Assembly (NCBI GenBank): GCA_002869365.1
Contig: PKTA01000169.1
Coordinates: 1 to 37,242, forward strand
Reading direction: 5' to 3'
Length of the DNA stretch: 37,242 nt
From: Marinilabiliales bacterium
GTDB lineage: Bacteria; Bacteroidota; Bacteroidia; Bacteroidales; F082
In this document: piece after piece, positions 1 to 8,368 of the stretch
How the letters are laid out: the number at the start of each line of letters is the position of its first letter
Position numbering within the stretch: position 1 is the stretch's first letter
Program-made: the position numbers and the translations under genes
Notes under the pieces: generated by a model
What the model saw: only the letters and a program-made list of their open reading frames with translations
Told to the model about the DNA's origin: nothing
Database searches by the model: none

Positions 1-285
1 CTGTTTTCAGGAAGTGGCATTAGAATTAAAATTATTGAAAGTATGGCTTTGGCCAGAGCCGTAATCTCAACAACTATTGGCGCTGAGGGGATTAACATCA
101 CAAATGGTGAAAATATTATTATTGCCGACAATAAAGATGATTTCTTTGAAGCAATAAAATTTATGTTTGCTGAACCGGCTAAAGTTGAGGAATTGGGGCG
201 AAAAGCGAGACTTTTAATAGAAGAAGAACATAATACCGAAAAAATAATAAGTAAATTAGAGGCATTTTATCGACAAATTTTATGA
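1..285 (+). CDS. Glycosyltransferase family 4 (GT-B), C-terminal fragment cut by window edge
   Basis: The reading frame is open from base 1 and ends in TGA at 283-285, so only about the last 94 residues are visible. They begin LFSGSGIRIKIIESMA, the nucleotide-sugar-binding C-terminal motif of retaining GT-B glycosyltransferases (small residues, then an E in KIIE followed by MA). An in-frame ATG at 43 lies inside this motif and is not the true start. The residues after it are the usual C-terminal helices. The role is inferred to be sugar transfer during exopolysaccharide or O-antigen assembly at the inner membrane, because another glycosyltransferase follows 23 bp downstream. Donor and acceptor cannot be told. 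Confidence 0.85.
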   Translation: MFSGSGIRIKIIESMALARAVISTTIGAEGINITNGENIIIADNKDDFFEAIKFMFAEPAKVEELGRKARLLIEEEHNTEKIISKLEAFYRQIL

Positions 286-308
286 TTTTTGCCACAATAA
301 ATTAATGC

Positions 309-1475
309 ATGAGATTATTTGTTTTATTGTCACGAGTGCCTTACCCATTGGAAAAAGGCGATAAGTTGAGAGCTTTTTATCAAATTAAGGAACTTTCAAA
401 AAACAATGAGATAATACTTTGTGCATTAAACCCGCTCAGGAAACTCGATAAACAAAAGGCTTTCCGAGAACTTCAACCCTATTGCCGTTCAATAAATTTC
501 ATCGACCTTCCCTGGTATGGAATTATCTGGAATATGAAAAAAGCATTTCTAAAAGGTATTCCTATTCAGAGTGGATATTTCTATAGTTGTCGGGCAAAGC
601 GGAAAATTAAAAAACTTGTTGAGGAATATAAACCTGATCATATTTATTGCCAACTGGTGCGTACTGCCGAATATTTCATCAAATCAGAAATCCCAAAAAC
701 CATTGATTATCAGGATGTTTTCTCCTATGGATTAAAAAGAAGGTATAATAAGGCTAATTGGCTTTTCAAGCCTTTTTTCAAAATGGAATACAAACGTTTA
801 TTGAAATATGAAAATAAGGTTTTCGACAGTTTCGATAATAAAACGATAATTTCTTATCCCGATCAGAAACTTATAGATCATCCTGAAAGGGAAAAGATAC
901 ATATTATTCCCAATGGCGTTGATCACGATTTCTTTTCTCCTATGGAAAGAAAAAAAGAATACGATTTGGTATTTGCCGGGAATATGGCATATCCCCCAAA
1001 CGTTGATGCTGCAAACTTTCTTGTGAAGGAAATTATGCCGATAGTCTGGAAGGAGAAACCCGAATCAAAAGTTTTACTTGCAGGAGCCAGTCCTGACAGG
1101 AGGGTTGTTGCTTTGAAGAGTGAAAAGGTAGTTGTTAGTGGCTGGATGGACGACATAAGGGAAGCCTATGCTTCTGCCAGGGTTTTTATTGCTCCAATGC
1201 GTATTGGTACCGGATTGCAAAATAAGTTGCTGGAAGCCATGTCGATGAAAATACCATCAATAACAACTAAACTTGCCAACGATGCTTTAAAAGCCAAAGA
1301 CGGAGAAGAGGTTTTGATTGGTAATGATGCTAAGGCTCTGGCACAGAATATTTTAAGATTGCTAGAGGATGATGAGTTTTATACGAAACTTGCGGAAAAT
1401 GGTTTTCAATTTGTAAATACTGAATACAGCTGGGAAGAATCTACTGCCAAACTGGAAAAAATTATGAGGACTTAA
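309..1475 (+). CDS. Glycosyltransferase, GT4-like (PEP-CTERM/EpsH sugar-transferase type)
   Basis: This is a 388-residue GT-B glycosyltransferase. The N-terminus (LLSRVPYPLEKGDKLRAFY, residues 6-24) has the opening typical of the sugar transferases linked to PEP-CTERM/exosortase EPS clusters (TIGR03087-like; recognised by eye). The C-terminal Rossmann half starts near residue 217 with KEYDLVFAGNMAYPPNV. The donor-binding motif APMRIGTGLQNKLLEAM lies at residues 295-311. There is no signal peptide or membrane segment, so it acts on the cytoplasmic side. A nearby ATG at 305 is out of frame; 309 gives the family N-terminus. The next gene starts 2 bp after its stop, so the two are probably co-transcribed. 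The sugar transferred is unknown. Confidence 0.85.
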   Translation: MRLFVLLSRVPYPLEKGDKLRAFYQIKELSKNNEIILCALNPLRKLDKQKAFRELQPYCRSINFIDLPWYGIIWNMKKAFLKGIPIQSGYFYSCRAKRKIKKLVEEYKPDHIYCQLVRTAEYFIKSEIPKTIDYQDVFSYGLKRRYNKANWLFKPFFKMEYKRLLKYENKVFDSFDNKTIISYPDQKLIDHPEREKIHIIPNGVDHDFFSPMERKKEYDLVFAGNMAYPPNVDAANFLVKEIMPIVWKEKPESKVLLAGASPDRRVVALKSEKVVVSGWMDDIREAYASARVFIAPMRIGTGLQNKLLEAMSMKIPSITTKLANDALKAKDGEEVLIGNDAKALAQNILRLLEDDEFYTKLAENGFQFVNTEYSWEESTAKLEKIMRT

Positions 1476-1477
1476 TT

Positions 1478-2047
1478 ATGCTGAAAGATTTAGTTTATAA
1501 AAACAGAAGTTATAGGAAGTTTAATTCTGAAAGGAAGATAAGTCAGGAAGAGTTATTGGAATTTGTTGATAATGCAAGAGTTACGGCTTCATCAAAAAAC
1601 AGGCAACCACTAAAATATAAACTAATTAATAAGCAGGATGATCTGGATTTTGTTTTTAAACAACTAAGTTGGGCCTGGTATTTAAAGGATTGGAAAGGCC
1701 CTACGGAAGCGGAGCGACCAACAGCGTATATTGCAGTATTTTTAGATAAAGATTTAAACGATAATGCTTTTATAGATGTGGGAATTGCCTCCCAAACAAT
1801 ATTACTTTCAGCAGTTGAAAAAGGCCTTGGCGGATGCATAATTCGTACCGTTAACAGATATCGTATGAGAAAACGCTTCGGCTATCCTGAGAATCTTGAT
1901 TTAGTTCAGATAATTGCACTAGGAGAACCTGCTCAGGATATTGAGATTGTTGATATTGACGAAAGTGGAAGCATTGAATATTACGAAAATGAACAAAAAG
2001 TTCATTTTGTTCCCAAAAGATCTCTCAGAGAAATTATTATAGACTAA
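1478..2047 (+). CDS. Nitroreductase family protein
   Basis: This 189-residue protein opens with the nitroreductase signature RSYRKF (residues 10-15), followed by a helix and the FMN-contacting stretch NARVTASSKNRQPLKY. The late IALGEPAQD motif is also family-typical. Members bind FMN and use NAD(P)H to reduce nitro groups, quinones or flavins in the cytoplasm; the substrate here cannot be read. It sits 2 bp behind the glycosyltransferase, so it may be an EPS-operon passenger. Its last 11 bp overlap the 3' end of ppk1 on the opposite strand, leaving no room for an intergenic terminator. Confidence 0.85.
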   Translation: MLKDLVYKNRSYRKFNSERKISQEELLEFVDNARVTASSKNRQPLKYKLINKQDDLDFVFKQLSWAWYLKDWKGPTEAERPTAYIAVFLDKDLNDNAFIDVGIASQTILLSAVEKGLGGCIIRTVNRYRMRKRFGYPENLDLVQIIALGEPAQDIEIVDIDESGSIEYYENEQKVHFVPKRSLREIIID

Positions 2048-4076
2048 ACATTTCGTAAGTCTTAAATTGTGAGCGTATTTTTGTCTTCGATTTGGTGACT
2101 ACATATTCATTATTATCCTTAGTATTTACCAATCTGGCTTTAGTATTATCACTCAACTGAAGATTTAGCATAGCCATAATCTCATCCTGTAGTTTTTTAT
2201 CGTAAATAGGAGCTGCAGTTTCAAATCGGTGATCGAAATTTCTAACCATCCAGTCGGCAGAAGACAAAAAATATTTTGGATCCCCATCATTTGCAAAAAC
2301 AAATATTCTGCTGTGCTCCAGGAATTTATCGACAATACTTATGACTTTTATGTTCTCGCTAAGCCCCTTAATTCCTGGAATTAAAATGCAAATACCTCGG
2401 CAAATAATTTTAATATTTACTCCGGCTTTGGCAGCATTATAAAGTTTGGCAGTAATCTTTTTATCTACCAGATTGTTTAACTTCAGGATAACCCATGCTT
2501 CCTTGCCGTTTTTTGCATTCCTGATTTCAGCATTTAATTTATTTATAAAACTGTTACGCATATAATACGGCGCAACTATTAAATGTTTAAATTTTGGTGG
2601 GTTATAAGGCGATTCGAAAAGGTGAAACAGCATGTTTACCTCGGTGGTAATACCTTTATGAGCCGTTAACAAACTGTCGTCGGCATAAACCTTGGCTGTT
2701 GATTCGTTGAAATTACCCGTACTTATATTGGCATAATAAACATTCTTTCCACTTTCTTTTCTTCTGATTAACATCAGTTTACTATGAACCTTAAAGCCTG
2801 GCAGGGTTTTGATAATTTTTACTCCTTCTTCTTCCAGTTTTCGCGACCAGTAAATATTTGCTTTTTCATCGAAGCGTGCCTGTATTTCAAGGAATACAGT
2901 TACGTATTTCCCATTACGGGCTGCATTTATCAGGGCGTTAATAACGTTTGAATCTCTGGCGGCACGGTAGAACGTCATTTTTATGGCTCTAACCTTTGGG
3001 TCGATTGATGCTTCTCTCAGTAAATCAACAATATATTGAAATGATTGATAAGGATAATGCAGCATTATATCTCCTTCACTTATCTTATCAATAATACTTG
3101 TGTTATGACTTATTTCAGGATGTTTATTTGGATAAGTTTTTGCAAAAACCAGATTTTTTCCTCCCATATTCGGGAAGGACATAAAGTCTTTAAAGTTATG
3201 ATAACGACCTCCGCCTCTGACATTATCTGTTTTGGTAATTTTAAGTTTCCTGTTTAACTTTTTATTCAGGGCTTCCGGCATATCATCATCATAAACAAAG
3301 CGTACAGGAGAACCTTTTTTCCTTTTTTTTATACTCTCGCTCATCAACTCCATGAAACTTTTGGAAATATCGTGATCGATATCCAGTTCTGCATCGCGAG
3401 TAAGTTTTATGGTATAGGCGCTAAAAGTGTCGTAGCCCATCCATCCGAAAAGTTCCGACATGCAATAGCGTAATACATCATCTACGAACATGATAAATTT
3501 CTTACCGTCTTTGGATGGAAGTTGTACAAATCTGGAAATGCTGTCGGGAACCATAATCAGAGCGTAATCTTCATCTTTTTGATTAGTTGAATCGTTTAAT
3601 ACAGCAGCCAGATAAATGGAATTATCGCGCAGGTTTCCGGGCTGACTTAAATTGTTTAACATTATAGGAAATAGCAATGGCCTTACTTCCGTATTAAAAA
3701 ACTGATAAACAAATTCCCCTTGCTCTTTATCCAAAGATTGTTCGTTTAACAAATATATATGGTGCTTTTGTAAACTCTTTATAGTCTCACGAAAAGTAGC
3801 AGTAAATTTTATTTCCTGCTCTTCAACTATCGAAAGTATTTGTTGAAGTATTTCTGAGGGCTTTTCCTTGTTTTTCCGGCTGTTTTCATTTTCAAATTGT
3901 TTCATCCTCTTGATAGTAGCAACTCTTACCCTGAAAAACTCATCTCTGTTATTGGAGAAAATACCCAAAAATCTTAGTCGTTCAATAATAGGATTAGACT
4001 CGTCCATGGCTTCCTGCAGAACTCTTTCGTTGAAATGCAGCCACGATACTTCCCTGTTTATTAGTTTTTTTATCAT
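2037..4076 (-). CDS. ppk1: Polyphosphate kinase 1
   Basis: PPK1 reversibly polymerises the ATP gamma-phosphate into polyphosphate, usually at the membrane. With the ATG at 4076 the protein is 679 residues, the normal length, and starts with the conserved NREVSWLHFNERVLQEA. The phosphorylated histidine is H431 in GFKVHSKLMLI and the second conserved histidine is H588 in LEHSRIFVF, matching E. coli H435 and H592 with a constant offset. A longer reading starts at TTG 4109, but that TTG is part of a TAACTTTG -7 promoter box, so the ATG is preferred. The gene stands alone and overlaps the nitroreductase gene by 11 bp tail to tail. Confidence 0.95.
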   Translation of the reverse strand: MIKKLINREVSWLHFNERVLQEAMDESNPIIERLRFLGIFSNNRDEFFRVRVATIKRMKQFENENSRKNKEKPSEILQQILSIVEEQEIKFTATFRETIKSLQKHHIYLLNEQSLDKEQGEFVYQFFNTEVRPLLFPIMLNNLSQPGNLRDNSIYLAAVLNDSTNQKDEDYALIMVPDSISRFVQLPSKDGKKFIMFVDDVLRYCMSELFGWMGYDTFSAYTIKLTRDAELDIDHDISKSFMELMSESIKKRKKGSPVRFVYDDDMPEALNKKLNRKLKITKTDNVRGGGRYHNFKDFMSFPNMGGKNLVFAKTYPNKHPEISHNTSIIDKISEGDIMLHYPYQSFQYIVDLLREASIDPKVRAIKMTFYRAARDSNVINALINAARNGKYVTVFLEIQARFDEKANIYWSRKLEEEGVKIIKTLPGFKVHSKLMLIRRKESGKNVYYANISTGNFNESTAKVYADDSLLTAHKGITTEVNMLFHLFESPYNPPKFKHLIVAPYYMRNSFINKLNAEIRNAKNGKEAWVILKLNNLVDKKITAKLYNAAKAGVNIKIICRGICILIPGIKGLSENIKVISIVDKFLEHSRIFVFANDGDPKYFLSSADWMVRNFDHRFETAAPIYDKKLQDEIMAMLNLQLSDNTKARLVNTKDNNEYVVTKSKTKIRSQFKTYEMFSL

Positions 4077-4106
4077 TAGTTTATTCTGTAATATAAGCGA
4101 TTTGCG

Positions 4107-4114
4107 CAAAGTTA
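4107..4114 (-). promoter_or_regulatory. -7 promoter box for ppk1 (TAACTTTG)
   Basis: The minus strand reads TAACTTTG, an exact match to the Bacteroidota consensus TAnnTTTG, about 30 bp before the ppk1 ATG. No clear -33 TTG was found at the expected spacing. Confidence 0.6.
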
Positions 4115-4137
4115 TAAAAAGGATTGAAATGTTGAAT

Positions 4138-4197
4138 GGTCAAATGTTCGAATAGTCAAAAAGTCTAAGAGTCTCAAAGTCGCATAGTCCGATAGTC
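4138..4197. repeat. Degenerate octamer repeat, period 8, consensus NNNNAGTC
   Basis: AGTC ends at 4157, 4165, 4173, 4181, 4189 and 4197, exactly 8 bp apart, six times. Two weaker units precede in the same phase (GGTC at 4138-4141, GTTC at 4146-4149). The first four bases of each unit vary but are A-rich. The block lies upstream of ppk1 and of the plus-strand glycosidase gene, outside any credible coding frame. Function unknown. Confidence 0.8.
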
Positions 4198-4369
4198 GAA
4201 AATTATCGTATAAATTATCCCAAAACCCTTAGTGCTGCTTGGAGACTTGGTGTCTGACTATGAAAAAATCCGCATCATCCCTGACTGATGCAGAGGCAGG
4301 CGTGTTCCTATCACAATTGTTTTTTTTATGAAATAATTCCCGACATTTGTCAATCAAAATATTTTGTAG
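4198..4369. other. Intergenic spacer with a short hairpin
   Basis: No gene is seen here. A 6-bp hairpin GCATCA/TGATGC (4272-4277 with 4286-4291) is followed by a GC-richer patch, AGAGGCAGGCG, unlike the AT-rich surroundings. No exact TAnnTTTG box precedes the gene at 4370; the closest sequence, ATATTTTG just before the ATG, is one base short of a match. Confidence 0.5.
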
Positions 4370-6160
4370 ATGAACATAAGAACTTCCTTAATTGCTTTTC
4401 TAGTCGCTATATTTGTATTTGGTAGCAATAACCTAATTGCTCAAAATGCAAGTTTACCAAGGGAATACAACTGCCATTTTACCAAAAGTACACCCAAAAT
4501 CGATGGTATTTTAAATGAAACTTCTTGGCAAATGGTTTCCTGGTCGGAGAATTTTAGGGATATTGTTGGCGGTACAAAAGCTGCTCCTGAGAAAGATACC
4601 CGCATGAAAATGATGTGGGATGATGATTATCTGTACATTGCTGCATATTTGGAAGAAAATCATATCTGGGCAAACCTAAAAAATAAGGATGCAATTATTT
4701 ATCGAGATAATGATTTTGAAGTTTTTTTCGATCCTGACGGAGATGGCTTAAACTATTTTGAGCTTGAAGTAAATGCTTTGGGAACCATCATGGATTTGTT
4801 TATGGCAAAACCATATAATAAAGGGGGCAAGGCTGATTTAACATGGGATTTCGAAGGATTAAAATCAGCAGTTAAAATTTATGGAAGCATAAATAACCCT
4901 GATGATAATGATGTCTTTTGGACAGTTGAAATGGCAATCCCATGGAGCGCATTTAATAACCAATCTAAACCTCAAATAAGTGATGAATGGAGAATAAACT
5001 TTTCGAGAGTAGAGTGGACAACTGAAATTGTTGATGGGAAATATGTTAAGAAAAAGGATGCTGAAACATCTAAGCCTTTGGCAGAAGACAATTGGGTGTG
5101 GTCGCCGCAGGGCGTTGTAAATATGCATATTCCTGAAAAATGGGGGAGAGTTAAGTTTGTCAGGGAAGTGGCAGATAAAAAAAGTCCAAAATTCTGGATG
5201 TGGATGAATGCCAATACGGATTGGGATTTAAACCAATGGAAAAATGCCTTTGAGCGACTTTCATCAGCAGGCATTAATGGTTTGTTGGTTGCTGCAAATG
5301 AGGAAGTACTAAATAAAGTTATTCCTTTGGCACATTGTTATGATATGCAGGTTCATGCCTGGTTCTGGACTATGAACAGGGGAGAGGCGAAGCCGGAATG
5401 GCTGTCGGTAAATGCTTTGGGGAAATCTTTGGCAGAAGAAAAAGCCTATGTGGATTATTATAAGTTTATGTGTCCTGCACTTCCGGAAGTAAGAAATTAT
5501 CTGAATAATAAGATTCTGAAATTATCACAAATTGAAGGTTTGCAAGGCATACATTTCGATTATATCCGTTATGTGGATGTGTTTTTACCTAAGGAATTAC
5601 AACCAAAATACGGCCTGGTACAAAATGATATTATGCCCGAATTTGACTATGGTTATCATCCTTATATGAGGGCTCTTTACAAAAGTAAATACGGCATCGA
5701 CCCAATGGATTTGAAGGATTATGCACATGATAAATCCTGGCTCGATTTCAGACTAAAAGTTTTGGATACCACTGTAATTATGCTGAGGGATTTAATTCAT
5801 GAACAGGGATTGAAATCCACTGCCGCTGTATTTCCAAGTCCTGATATGTCGCGAAGAATGGTAAGGCAGGATTGGGATAAATGGGGCCTGGATTATTATT
5901 TCCCCATGATATATCATAATTTTTATGGTGAAGATATTAATTGGATAAAAAAGATTGTTAAGCAGGATGTAAAGGCTGTTGGAAGCAATTCAAAGGTTTT
6001 TGCCGGCTTGTACTTACCTGCTTTAAAAAATAATGACGATTTAAAGCAGGCCATAAAAGCAGCCTTAAAAGGAGGCGCCAATGGCATTTCATTTTTTGGT
6101 TATGGTGCTTTGAGTGATGAGATGTTGGGGGAGATTTGGGCGATTAATAAAAATAAGTGA
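4370..6160 (+). CDS. Secreted glycosidase-like protein: CBM9-like domain plus GHL10-like barrel
   Basis: The protein has 596 residues. Residues 1-24 are a signal peptide ending ...NNLIAQ. Residues about 30-265 resemble the carbohydrate-binding family 9-like/DOMON beta-sandwich common in Bacteroidota secreted proteins (TPKIDGILNETSW, then DNDFEVFFDPDGDG). Residues about 275-590 resemble the glycosyl-hydrolase-like 10 (GHL10/YngK-type) TIM barrel: HAWFWTMNRGEAKPEW, MCPALPEVRNYL, and IHFDYIRYVDVF, where acidic residues sit at a strand end. GHL10 proteins are inferred to act on cell-surface or wall glycans; no substrate can be assigned. There is no T9SS tail and no lipobox, so the mature protein is probably periplasmic. 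It appears monocistronic. Confidence 0.8.
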   Translation: MNIRTSLIAFLVAIFVFGSNNLIAQNASLPREYNCHFTKSTPKIDGILNETSWQMVSWSENFRDIVGGTKAAPEKDTRMKMMWDDDYLYIAAYLEENHIWANLKNKDAIIYRDNDFEVFFDPDGDGLNYFELEVNALGTIMDLFMAKPYNKGGKADLTWDFEGLKSAVKIYGSINNPDDNDVFWTVEMAIPWSAFNNQSKPQISDEWRINFSRVEWTTEIVDGKYVKKKDAETSKPLAEDNWVWSPQGVVNMHIPEKWGRVKFVREVADKKSPKFWMWMNANTDWDLNQWKNAFERLSSAGINGLLVAANEEVLNKVIPLAHCYDMQVHAWFWTMNRGEAKPEWLSVNALGKSLAEEKAYVDYYKFMCPALPEVRNYLNNKILKLSQIEGLQGIHFDYIRYVDVFLPKELQPKYGLVQNDIMPEFDYGYHPYMRALYKSKYGIDPMDLKDYAHDKSWLDFRLKVLDTTVIMLRDLIHEQGLKSTAAVFPSPDMSRRMVRQDWDKWGLDYYFPMIYHNFYGEDINWIKKIVKQDVKAVGSNSKVFAGLYLPALKNNDDLKQAIKAALKGGANGISFFGYGALSDEMLGEIWAINKNK

Positions 6161-6170
6161 TAGATAGGAA

Positions 6171-6208
6171 CGCAGATTAGGTGGATTAGGCGAATGGTAG
6201 CGGATTTG
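6171..6208. repeat. Short 9-bp-periodic degenerate repeat (GATTA phase)
   Basis: Directly after the glycosidase stop the plus strand reads as 9-bp units CGCAGATTA, GGTGGATTA, GGCGAATGG, then TAGCGGATTT. The GATTA cores of the first two units are exactly 9 bp apart and later units decay. It is non-coding and too short for certainty. Confidence 0.35.
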
Positions 6209-6284
6209 TTAATTCAACCAATAGTATATCTGAAAATAAGAATTTAATAAGAATAAGGTAAATATGTTTCGAGAAATTGACAAT

Positions 6285-6683
6285 CTAATGATATTCTATT
6301 GATCCACCCATATTTATTAGATCCTGATGGTCTATTTCATATCTATTGAGTATTTTATAACCATTTACTATTTCTGACCAAGTATAAAAGTTGACTGTGT
6401 CAGTACTTAATATAAAGACAGTTAATTTCTCAGTTTCAAATTTTTCTAATTTAGGATCCCCTATTTCATTACCATAAATACTACCTATATCATTAATTCC
6501 AATAGTCTTTAATGAAGGTTCAATTTGTGGTAGCAAAGTATCCGGTAGAAGATAATCAGTATAAATTGTAATATTTTTGTTTGATTTATTTTTCACGTAT
6601 ATGCTATATTCATGACGTGCAAATTTTTCGCAACTACTTGCTAGTAAGAGAACAAGGCTTACAAATATTAATATTTTTTTCAT
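6285..6683 (-). CDS. Small lipoprotein of unknown function
   Basis: This 132-residue protein starts with a lipoprotein signal, MKKILIFVSLVLLLASSC, with Cys18 as the probable lipidated residue; SSC is a common Bacteroidota lipobox form. The rest is a soluble, beta-rich domain (EYSIYVKNKSNKNITIYTDY), perhaps an immunoglobulin-like sandwich. No family was recognised. Its ATG overlaps, as ATGA, the stop codon that ends the decayed ORF6N reading upstream, so it may once have been translated by coupling to that gene. No promoter box of its own was seen. Confidence 0.7.
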   Translation of the reverse strand: MKKILIFVSLVLLLASSCEKFARHEYSIYVKNKSNKNITIYTDYLLPDTLLPQIEPSLKTIGINDIGSIYGNEIGDPKLEKFETEKLTVFILSTDTVNFYTWSEIVNGYKILNRYEIDHQDLINMGGSIEYH

Positions 6684-7164
6684 TTGTTTTTAATTTTAAA
6701 ACCAATTCTTTTTCTGCCTTCCTGATCTAGTTGTTTTTGTTTTGCCTTTTCAAACTGGTTTAAATATTCAAGTATTATCAAAATATTTTTCTTAGCATTA
6801 CAAAGGTTCTGATAATTGCAATATTTATCTCGATTGCTTTTTTACTTCTAAGAATGCTGGACAGCATTGCCACACCTTCTTCAGTAAAGGCAAATGGCTT
6901 TGCTCCACCCAGTATTTGTTTGCCAGGTATCACATTTTGTGATACCATCATATCTATCTCTTCTTCAGTCAATTCAAACATAAAATCCGTAGGGAAACGA
7001 TCTCTATTCCTTCTTACTGCTTGTTTTAAAACCCTTGTTTCAATTTCGTATAATTCACCTAAATGAAGGTCTAAAATTACTTTTTCATCACATAATAATA
7101 TAATTTTTTGAGCAATTCTTTCACTGGGTAAAATAGTTTTATTAATCTCTATAAATTTTAGGTT
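6680..7164 (-). pseudogene. Decayed ORF6N-domain (KilA-N-like) DNA-binding protein
   Basis: The frame reads INKTILPSERIAQKIILL, then LHLGELYEIETRVLKQ, then FPTDFMFELTEEE and AFTEEGVAMLSSILRS, an almost complete ORF6N domain as found in phage and mobile-element proteins. Two lesions are visible. First, the frame opens after TAA at 7165-7167 and has no ATG, GTG or TTG before the internal Met at 6981, so the start is lost. Second, the frame stops at 6778 after FVMLRKIF, while the adjacent frame continues LEYLNQFEKAKQKQ and ends GRKRIGFK, the typical ORF6N C-terminus, with stop at 6680-6682. The coiled-coil part expected between them is missing, so an out-of-frame deletion is likely. Confidence 0.8.
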
Positions 7165-7213
7165 TTACAAAAATAGATATAATGATAGTGAAATCAAAAT
7201 CCCATAATAAAAT

Positions 7214-7252
7214 AAAAAGACCCGCCTTGCCTGAGGCAAAACGGGGCTTTTC
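7214..7252 (-). terminator. Hairpin terminator after the T9SS cargo gene
   Basis: On the minus strand, an AAAAG lead is followed by a stem of CCCCG/CGGG arms and an inner GCCT/AGGC pairing, then a run of Ts. It lies 21 bp after the stop at 7273. Confidence 0.75.
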
Positions 7253-7272
7253 AAAAATATTTATAATCTAAA

Positions 7273-8013
7273 CTAACGTATTACTAATTTCTTAGTTTGG
7301 AAAACTTCGTTGTTTACAACTATTGAATAGAAGTAAACTCCGGCATCTAGATTCGAAATATCCATGCTTAATTTATTCGAGTTTTGATCAATCTCAACCT
7401 CTTTCACAACCGAACCCAGTAGATTCACTATTTTAAGTGATGCGTTGTTGATATTTGTATCAAAATTGTAGTCTATGTTAAATTTGTTAATTGCAGGATT
7501 AGGATATGCATTTGAAAAAGAAATTTTATCTGCAATTTCTTCACCAATAGCTTCCGGTGAACTCCAGTATTTTACAACAACCTCTGAATATACATCAGTA
7601 TTGTCTTTGTCGAAAAATTTATATTTTACTATGGAAGTTCCAAATGTTTCATTTGCAATAAACTCAGCATAAAAATTTTCAGTACCTGTTGATTCTCCTG
7701 CTAATATTGGTTGATATTCACCTGATTCATCCAAAAATGGAGGATAACACTGACTAGCCCAGCAAAATGAATTAACTGATCCTTCAATAACTTCAATATT
7801 GGTTCTTAAAACCTTGATATTTACAATGTTGTCAGTATTGTTAGTTACAATAGCATGAAATAATGTTGCATCTGCATTATATGGATCAACCCACACAGAA
7901 ACAGTATCATTTAAAGCATTGCCATCCCAACTTAAAGCAATTGTCGACTGAGCATTTACATAAGAAACAGAAAGGAATGCTGCTATAAAAAATATTAGTA
8001 GTTTTTTCATCAT
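7273..8013 (-). CDS. T9SS-exported protein with C-terminal sorting domain
   Basis: This 246-residue protein has an N-terminal Sec signal (MMKKLLIFFIAAFLSVSYVN, cleavage near AQS). A beta-rich middle (about 22-160) has two close cysteines (CWASQCYPP), possibly a disulphide; no family was recognised. Residues about 165-246 are a type IX secretion sorting domain: AYPNPAINKFNIDY, the KIVNLLGSVVKE strand, DISNLDAGVYFYSI and the terminal TKKLVIR. T9SS cargo crosses the outer membrane and is released or anchored to surface polysaccharide after removal of this tail. Two ATGs are adjacent (8013 and 8010) and either could start it. A terminator follows. Confidence 0.85.
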   Translation of the reverse strand: MMKKLLIFFIAAFLSVSYVNAQSTIALSWDGNALNDTVSVWVDPYNADATLFHAIVTNNTDNIVNIKVLRTNIEVIEGSVNSFCWASQCYPPFLDESGEYQPILAGESTGTENFYAEFIANETFGTSIVKYKFFDKDNTDVYSEVVVKYWSSPEAIGEEIADKISFSNAYPNPAINKFNIDYNFDTNINNASLKIVNLLGSVVKEVEIDQNSNKLSMDISNLDAGVYFYSIVVNNEVFQTKKLVIR

Positions 8014-8078
8014 AAAATGTATTTTCGTTTTCTCTTATTATTCAAATTCCGTACCAAAAATGTATCTGATATAATTTG

Positions 8079-8086
8079 CAAAAATA
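8079..8086 (-). promoter_or_regulatory. -7 promoter box (TATTTTTG)
   Basis: The minus strand matches TAnnTTTG exactly, 66 bp before the ATG at 8013, implying a leader of roughly 60 bases. No -33 TTG was confirmed. Confidence 0.5.
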
Positions 8087-8333
8087 TAAAATTTAATTAT
8101 ACCTTCGATTTATCCTTCAATTAATTATTACAATAGACAGCACACCTGCTTTAATGGTTGCCTTTTTATGCAGAATATATGCTTAAAAATTCTTAATATT
8201 GTTCAACCTGCTTACCTATTTTCAATTATAAATTGTTCAGTTTGGGATTATTAATTCCAGTTACAGGAAACGTTTTTTATGTTAATGTTGTCTAAAAGTT
8301 GTTGCTCAATAACAAATTGGGCAAAAGATATAT

Positions 8334-8341
8334 TAGATTTG
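8334..8341 (+). promoter_or_regulatory. -7 promoter box (TAGATTTG)
   Basis: An exact TAnnTTTG match 27 bp before the ATG at 8369. TTG triplets at 8302 and 8317 lie outside the usual 17-23 bp spacing. Confidence 0.55.
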
Positions 8342-8368
8342 CAATAAATATTAATTAAAATTAAAAAT

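Larger units (their letters stand above)
8014..8368. other. Divergent intergenic region, promoters only
   Basis: These 355 bp lie between two divergent genes for T9SS-tailed proteins. The only features I can support are two TAnnTTTG boxes, one per strand, listed separately. A small inverted repeat TTGTT/AACAA lies near 8302-8316. No coding potential or RNA gene is seen. Confidence 0.6.

Noticed and set aside
4138-4197. The octamer tract as a CRISPR array
   Set aside because: Units are 8 bp with no spacers, and no cas gene is present.
6750-6790. Programmed -1 frameshift in the ORF6N gene
   Set aside because: There is only an A5 run, with no standard slippery heptamer or clear downstream structure. 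The start codon is also missing and a middle segment is absent, so decay is simpler.
6778-6981. Stand-alone 67-residue protein starting at the internal Met
   Set aside because: Sequence upstream of that Met is clearly part of the same ORF6N domain, so this is a fragment of a broken gene.
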